A stretch of DNA of 64,000 nucleotides from Nocardioides salarius (GTDB lineage Bacteria > Actinomycetota > Actinomycetes > Propionibacteriales > Nocardioidaceae), in NCBI RefSeq assembly GCF_016907435.1, contig NZ_JAFBBZ010000001.1:1054001-1118000 (forward strand), written 5' to 3'. This document shows, one piece after another, positions 60,302-64,000 of this stretch (position 1 is the stretch's first letter; each line of letters begins with the position of its first letter). The position numbers were made by a program, and so were the translations under genes. Under the pieces are notes generated by a model. The model worked only from the letters and a program-made list of their open reading frames with translations. It ran no database searches and was not told where the DNA came from.

Positions 60302-60469
60302 TCAGCCGACGACGCCCTTGAGGGCGTCTCCGAGAGCGGTGGCCTCGTCGGCGTTGAGCTCCACGACGAGGCGGCCTCCACCTTCGAGCGGCACGCGCAT
60401 CACGATGCCGCGCCCTTCCTTGGTGACCTCCAGCGGACCGTCGCCCGTCCGCGGCTTCATCGCCGCCAT
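60302..60469 (-). CDS. DUF3117 domain protein
   Basis: A 55-residue protein (MAAMKPRTGDGPLEVTKEGR) of the DUF3117 family, conserved across actinobacteria (Rv1211 in M. tuberculosis). The whole protein is the domain. AGAGGTG precedes the ATG at 60469. It lies 20 bp upstream of pepA. The function of the family is not established. Confidence 0.9.
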   Translation of the reverse strand: MAAMKPRTGDGPLEVTKEGRGIVMRVPLEGGGRLVVELNADEATALGDALKGVVG

Positions 60470-60647
60470 CCGGCACCTCTTCCCATTCGTGCGTGCAGGG
60501 GTGCGCACCCGAGGACCCGGGTCGCGCTTCGGCGCCTAGTATCCCCCATCCCCCTGGTGATCGGCACCACAGGGTTGCCGTGCGGGATCCCGCGGGCCCG
60601 GCGCGGGGTGCGTGCCGGGCGGTCGCGGCGTCGGGCAGACTCGGGCC

Positions 60648-61454
60648 ATGACCTCCCAGAGCGCCCCCACGACCGTGCTGCTCGACGTCGCCGCCGGCGT
60701 CGCGACGATCACCCTGAACCGCCCCGAGGCCATGAACAGCCTCGACAACGCGACCAAGGTGCAGCTGCTGGGTGCGCTGCGCGAGGTGGCCGACGACAGC
60801 GCCGTGCGCTGCGTGGTGATCACCGGGTCGGGTCGCGCCTTCTGCACCGGCCAGGACCTCAAGGAGCACATCTCGCTGCTCGAGAGCGGCGGCAGCGACG
60901 CCCTCTTCACCACCGTCGACGAGCACTACAACCCGATCGTCACCGCCATCGCCGAGATGGACAAGCCCGTCGTCGCGGCCGTCAACGGGGTCGCCGCGGG
61001 CGCCGGGGCCAGCATCGCGATGGCCTGCGACCTGCGCGTGGTCGCCGAGGGGGCCGGCTTCAACCTGGCCTTCGCGGGCGTCGCGCTGTCGTGCGACACC
61101 GGCGCCTCGATCCACCTGCCCCAGCTGGTCGGGCGGGCCAAGGCGATGGAGCTGCTCTACTTCCCGCGCACGGTGCCGGCCCAGGAGGCCCTCGAGCTCG
61201 GCCTGGCGACCGCGGTGGTCCCGGTCGAGGACTTCGAGACCGAGATCGACGCGCTGGCGGCCCGCCTGGCCGCCGGACCCACCGTGGCCTTCGGGGCGAT
61301 GCGCCGCTCGGTGGCCTTCGCCGCCCACCACGGCTTCGCCGAGACGCTGGCCTTCGAGAGCGAGCAGATGACCCGCACCGGCTCGACGCACGACCACCGT
61401 GCCGCCGTCGAGGCGTTCGTGGCCAAGCAGCGCCCGCAGTACGAGGGCCGCTGA
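60648..61454 (+). CDS. Enoyl-CoA hydratase/isomerase family protein
   Basis: A 268-residue crotonase-fold enzyme. RPEAMNSLDNATK, GSGRAFCTGQDLKEH and AAVNGVAAGAGASIAMACDL form the CoA-binding and oxyanion-hole regions. The usual catalytic Glu after the second loop is not clear (CDTGASIHLPQLVG), which fits PaaG-type isomerases as much as hydratases. ATG 60648 follows CAGACT by six nt, so the mRNA may be leaderless. Divergent from the DUF3117 gene. Confidence 0.9.
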   Translation: MTSQSAPTTVLLDVAAGVATITLNRPEAMNSLDNATKVQLLGALREVADDSAVRCVVITGSGRAFCTGQDLKEHISLLESGGSDALFTTVDEHYNPIVTAIAEMDKPVVAAVNGVAAGAGASIAMACDLRVVAEGAGFNLAFAGVALSCDTGASIHLPQLVGRAKAMELLYFPRTVPAQEALELGLATAVVPVEDFETEIDALAARLAAGPTVAFGAMRRSVAFAAHHGFAETLAFESEQMTRTGSTHDHRAAVEAFVAKQRPQYEGR

Positions 61455-61482
61455 ACCGGCCGCTGAACCGGCCGGGACCGGC

Positions 61483-61908
61483 CTAGACCACGGCCGACCA
61501 GTAGGCCCAGGTGAAGACGGCCACGCCGACGACCATGCCACCGTGGGCGAGCACCGAGAGCCCCGGCCCGGTCGACCAGGTGTCCTCGGTGCCGGCCTGC
61601 GCGTGCTTGCCCTTCGAGGGCAGCCAGCGGGCCAGGATCAGCAGGCCGACCAGCGCCACGACCCACCACAGGCCCAGCGCGACGACGCCGAGCAGCGAGC
61701 CGCCCAGGGCGGTGTCGGCGGGCGCGACGAGGAAGACCAGCCAGAGCACCAGCGCCAGGGCGCCGGCGCCGGTGTGCACCGTGAGCCAGCGGCGACCCAC
61801 GTCGATGCGCCGCGCGGCGCCGTCCGCTCGGCCGAGGCGGACACGGGTGAGCACGACCACCACCGCCGCGAGGGCGGTGAGCACGTAGACGACGACCTGG
61901 GAGGACAC
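61483..61908 (-). CDS. Hypothetical membrane protein (four helices)
   Basis: A 141-residue protein with about four helices and no known motif. VGRRWLTVHTGAGALALVLW and WSTGPGLSVLAHGGMVVGVAVF contain His residues in or near helices. The GTG at 61908 is the start. It lies 15 bp after the DivIVA-like gene in the same direction. No family assigned. Confidence 0.68.
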   Translation of the reverse strand: MSSQVVVYVLTALAAVVVVLTRVRLGRADGAARRIDVGRRWLTVHTGAGALALVLWLVFLVAPADTALGGSLLGVVALGLWWVVALVGLLILARWLPSKGKHAQAGTEDTWSTGPGLSVLAHGGMVVGVAVFTWAYWSAVV

Positions 61909-61923
61909 CCGCGTGAGTGTGCC

Positions 61924-62211
61924 CTACGGCTCGTGGCGTGCGCCACGCTCCCCGGCGGCCCCAGGAGCCCCGTCGTCCTCCAGCTGGGCGGCCAGCCGGT
62001 CGAGCAGCGCGTCGACCTCCGACATCCGGTAGCCGCGGAAGGCCAGCGAGAAGCGGACCCGGCGCAGGTCGTCGCCCACGAGGCGCCCGGCCGGCACGCT
62101 GACGTCGGGCCGGTCGTCGTGCTCGAGCGCCATCGGGGTGCCGCGACCGCAGGCGACCATGGCGATGGCGCCCAGCACCAGCACCAGCAGGATGGCGAAG
62201 AACCACATCAT
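61924..62211 (-). CDS. DivIVA domain membrane protein
   Basis: A 95-residue protein with one N-terminal helix (MMWFFAILLVLVLGAIAMVA) and a DivIVA-like segment (RVRFSLAFRGYRMSEVDALL), which in other proteins marks septal or polar localisation. Resembles M. tuberculosis Rv1209. The start ATG at 62211 overlaps the LOG-like gene stop by 4 bp. Confidence 0.82.
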   Translation of the reverse strand: MMWFFAILLVLVLGAIAMVACGRGTPMALEHDDRPDVSVPAGRLVGDDLRRVRFSLAFRGYRMSEVDALLDRLAAQLEDDGAPGAAGERGARHEP

Positions 62212-62957
62212 CGCGGCGGTGCCTCCTCGCTGCCGGGGCGCTGCACGGCCGCCACGTGGCGCACCGCCTCCTCGACGTCGTCGGTGAGGTGGATCAGGTC
62301 GAGGTCGGCGGCCGAGATCTTGCCGTCGGCCAGCACCGTGTCGCGCATCCAGTCCAGCAGCCCGCTCCAGTAGTCGACGCCGACCAGCACGATCGGGAAG
62401 CGGGTGACCTTCTTGGTCTGCACCAGCGTGATCGCCTCGAAGAGCTCGTCGAGGGTGCCGACGCCGCCGGGCAGCACCACGAAGCCCTGCGAGTACTTCA
62501 CGAACATGGTCTTGCGCACGAAGAAGTAGCGGAAGTTGATGCCGACGTCGACCCACTCGTTGAGCCCGGCCTCGAAGGGCAGCTCGATGCCGAGCCCGAC
62601 GCTGGTGCCGCCGGCGTCGCAGGCGCCCTTGTTGGCCGCCTCCATCGCCCCGGGGCCGCCGCCGGTGACGACCGCGTAGCCGGCCTCGACCAGCAGCCGG
62701 CCCAGCCGCTCGCCCTGCGCGTACGACGGGTGGTCCGACGGCGTGCGCGCGGAGCCGAAGACCGCGATCGCGGGCCCCAGCTCGGCCAGGGCGCCGAAGC
62801 CCTCGACGAACTCGGCCTGGATGCGCAGCACCCGCCACGGGTCGGTGTGCACCCACTCGGCGCCACCGGCGGAGTCGAGCAGGCGCTGGTCGGTGGTGGT
62901 GGCGTCCTCGGTGCGGGTGAAGACCGGGCCCTTGAAGCGTCCGCGCAGCCGCGACAC
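62208..62957 (-). CDS. LOG family Rossmann-fold protein (TIGR00730)
   Basis: A 249-residue protein of the LOG/lysine decarboxylase-like family; characterised relatives are cytokinin riboside 5'-monophosphate phosphoribohydrolases. VVTGGGPGAMEAANKGA and FVVLPGGVGTLDELFEA are the nucleotide-binding and PGGxGTxxE motifs. The GTG at 62957 directly follows the dapE stop, with one base between. Resembles Rv1205. The true substrate in this bacterium is not known. Confidence 0.9.
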   Translation of the reverse strand: MSRLRGRFKGPVFTRTEDATTTDQRLLDSAGGAEWVHTDPWRVLRIQAEFVEGFGALAELGPAIAVFGSARTPSDHPSYAQGERLGRLLVEAGYAVVTGGGPGAMEAANKGACDAGGTSVGLGIELPFEAGLNEWVDVGINFRYFFVRKTMFVKYSQGFVVLPGGVGTLDELFEAITLVQTKKVTRFPIVLVGVDYWSGLLDWMRDTVLADGKISAADLDLIHLTDDVEEAVRHVAAVQRPGSEEAPPR

Positions 62958-62958
62958 C

Positions 62959-64000
62959 TCAGGCCCCCGCCTGCTCGGCGCCGCCCGAGGCACCCGTGGC
63001 GCCGGTCAGCCAGGCGTGCAGGGCCCGCTCGCAGTGCTCGATCTCGGCGACCGGCACGTGCTCGTCGGCCTTGTGCGCGAAGAGGGGGTCGCCCGGGCCG
63101 TAGTTGACCGCGGGCACGCCCAGCGCGGTGAAGCGGGCCACGTCGGTCCAGCCGAACTTGGGGGCGACCCCGCCGCCGACCGCCGCGACGAACTCCTGGG
63201 CCGCGGGCCGGTCGAGCCCGGGCATCGCGGCAGCGCCGAGGTCGGTGAGCCTGACGTCGTAGCCCTCGAAGAAGTCGTGCACGAAGGCCTGCGCCTCGTC
63301 GGTGGAGCGGTCGGGGGCGAAGCGGTAGTTGACCTCGACGACGCACTCGTCGGGCACCACGTTGCCGGCGACGCCGCCGCGGATCGCGACCGCGTTGAGG
63401 CCCTCGTGGTACTCCAGCCCGTCGATGACCGGGCGCCGTGCCTCGTAGGCGTTGAGACGGGCCAGGACGTCGGCGGCGCCGTGGATGGCGTTGACGCCCT
63501 TCCAGGAGCGCGCCGAGTGGGCCCGCTCGCCGGTGGTGCGCACGTCGACGCGCAGGGTGCCCTGGCAGCCGGCCTCGACGCCGGCGTTGGAGGGCTCCAT
63601 CAGGATCGCGAAGTCGGCCTCGAGCAGGTCGGGGCGCTGCTCGGCGACCATCTTGAGCCCGTTGTGCTCCTCCTCGATCTCCTCGGCCTCGTAGAGCACG
63701 AAGGTCACGTCGCGCACCGGCTCGGGCACGGTGGCCGCCAGGCGCAGGATCACCGCGTCGCCGCCCTTCATGTCGCAGGTGCCCAGCCCGTGCAGGATCC
63801 CCGTCTCCTCGTCGAGGCGGCTGGGGAAGTTGCCGTTGACCGGCACCGTGTCGAGGTGCCCCGCGAGCACCACCCGCTCGGCGCGGCCCAGGTCGGTGCG
63901 CGCCACCACGGTGTTGCCCAGGCGCGTCACGCTCAGGTGGCCCAGCGCCTCCAGCGCCGTCTGCACCGCGTCGGCGATGCGCTGCTCGTCGCGGCTGACC
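62959..64000 (-). CDS. dapE: Succinyl-diaminopimelate desuccinylase, N-terminus outside window
   Basis: An M20 metallopeptidase-fold enzyme of lysine and cell-wall synthesis, reading off the window edge at its 5' end. Metal ligands are in VVLAGHLDTVPVNG, GLGTCDMKGGDAV and VLYEAEEIEEEHNGL; the C-terminal LFAHKADEHVPV holds the last His. About 347 codons are visible. The actinobacterial dapE-LOG-DivIVA gene order supports DapE over other M20 peptidases. Confidence 0.9.
   Translation of the reverse strand, partial: VSRDEQRIADAVQTALEALGHLSVTRLGNTVVARTDLGRAERVVLAGHLDTVPVNGNFPSRLDEETGILHGLGTCDMKGGDAVILRLAATVPEPVRDVTFVLYEAEEIEEEHNGLKMVAEQRPDLLEADFAILMEPSNAGVEAGCQGTLRVDVRTTGERAHSARSWKGVNAIHGAADVLARLNAYEARRPVIDGLEYHEGLNAVAIRGGVAGNVVPDECVVEVNYRFAPDRSTDEAQAFVHDFFEGYDVRLTDLGAAAMPGLDRPAAQEFVAAVGGGVAPKFGWTDVARFTALGVPAVNYGPGDPLFAHKADEHVPVAEIEHCERALHAWLTGATGASGGAEQAGA

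Noticed and set aside
58680..61541. 953-codon reading that would extend PepA upstream
   Set aside because: The first 420 residues shadow the enoyl-CoA hydratase and DUF3117 genes. PepA starts at 60281 with normal length.

Overview
The window reads as chromosomal DNA of a very GC-rich actinobacterium. Codon third positions are almost all G or C, GTG starts are frequent, and gene junctions are usually 4-base ATGA or GTGA overlaps. Gene content (Ku plus LigD end joining, WS/DGAT acyltransferase, 180-kDa-class NAD-glutamate dehydrogenase, SigE/RseA/HtrA stress module, actinobacterial Tad genes) fits the Nocardioidaceae or a near relative. The genus is an inference. I see no rRNA, tRNA, insertion sequence, prophage or CRISPR array, and no gene-free stretch over 300 bases. 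The longest gaps are 7650-7904 and 57440-57664, which hold leaders, promoters and repeats.

Layout. 1-2827: a cation/proton antiporter (cut by the window edge) and a GntP permease. 3001-7649: a seven-gene Tad pilus operon (ATPase, two platform proteins, a pilin-like peptide, three TadE/TadG-type pseudopilins). 7826-9119: a DUF421 membrane protein flanked by oppositely oriented 22-bp repeat arrays, then another membrane protein. 9153-10484: a secreted PHB-depolymerase-type esterase. 10546-18560: an eight-gene polycistron (branched-chain-type ABC importer, acyl-CoA ligase, TetR regulator, alpha/beta hydrolase) in which every junction overlaps by 4 bp. 18674-21350: a luciferase-like monooxygenase, an MpaB-type oxygenase and its divergent TetR regulator.

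21347-26746: a probable six-gene signalling/metabolic operon: OmpR regulator, HAD phosphatase, multi-TM PAS histidine kinase, pyruvoyl-dependent arginine decarboxylase, GNAT-like protein, CheY-like receiver. 27519-30506: end joining with LigD split into separate polymerase and ligase genes, divergent from Ku. 30514-30664: a palindromic repeat element. 30627-37187: an SDR, an ABC-2 drug-type exporter and an asymmetric heterodimeric ABC exporter. 37288-38927: a SigE-family sigma factor with a membrane partner. 38995-48829: amino-acid catabolism (NAD-glutamate dehydrogenase, tryptophan dioxygenase, P5C dehydrogenase) with two DUF2505 paralogues and an Old Yellow Enzyme homologue. 48839-52533: WS/DGAT acyltransferase and a cupredoxin-like lipoprotein with a polytopic membrane partner.

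52496-54588: the CpaE-like and CpaB/RcpC-like parts of a Tad machine, about 45 kb from the main tad operon. 54929-55021: a second copy of the palindromic element. 55035-64000: sigE-rseA-htrA with a divergent O-methyltransferase, then aminopeptidase PepA, DUF3117, enoyl-CoA hydratase, DivIVA-like, LOG-like and DapE genes. From general knowledge this block resembles the Mycobacterium tuberculosis Rv1202-Rv1223 gene order.

The most unusual items are the two triple-palindrome elements with an exact 31-bp period, the paired 22-bp arrays around the DUF421 gene, and the kinase-arginine decarboxylase-GNAT operon.
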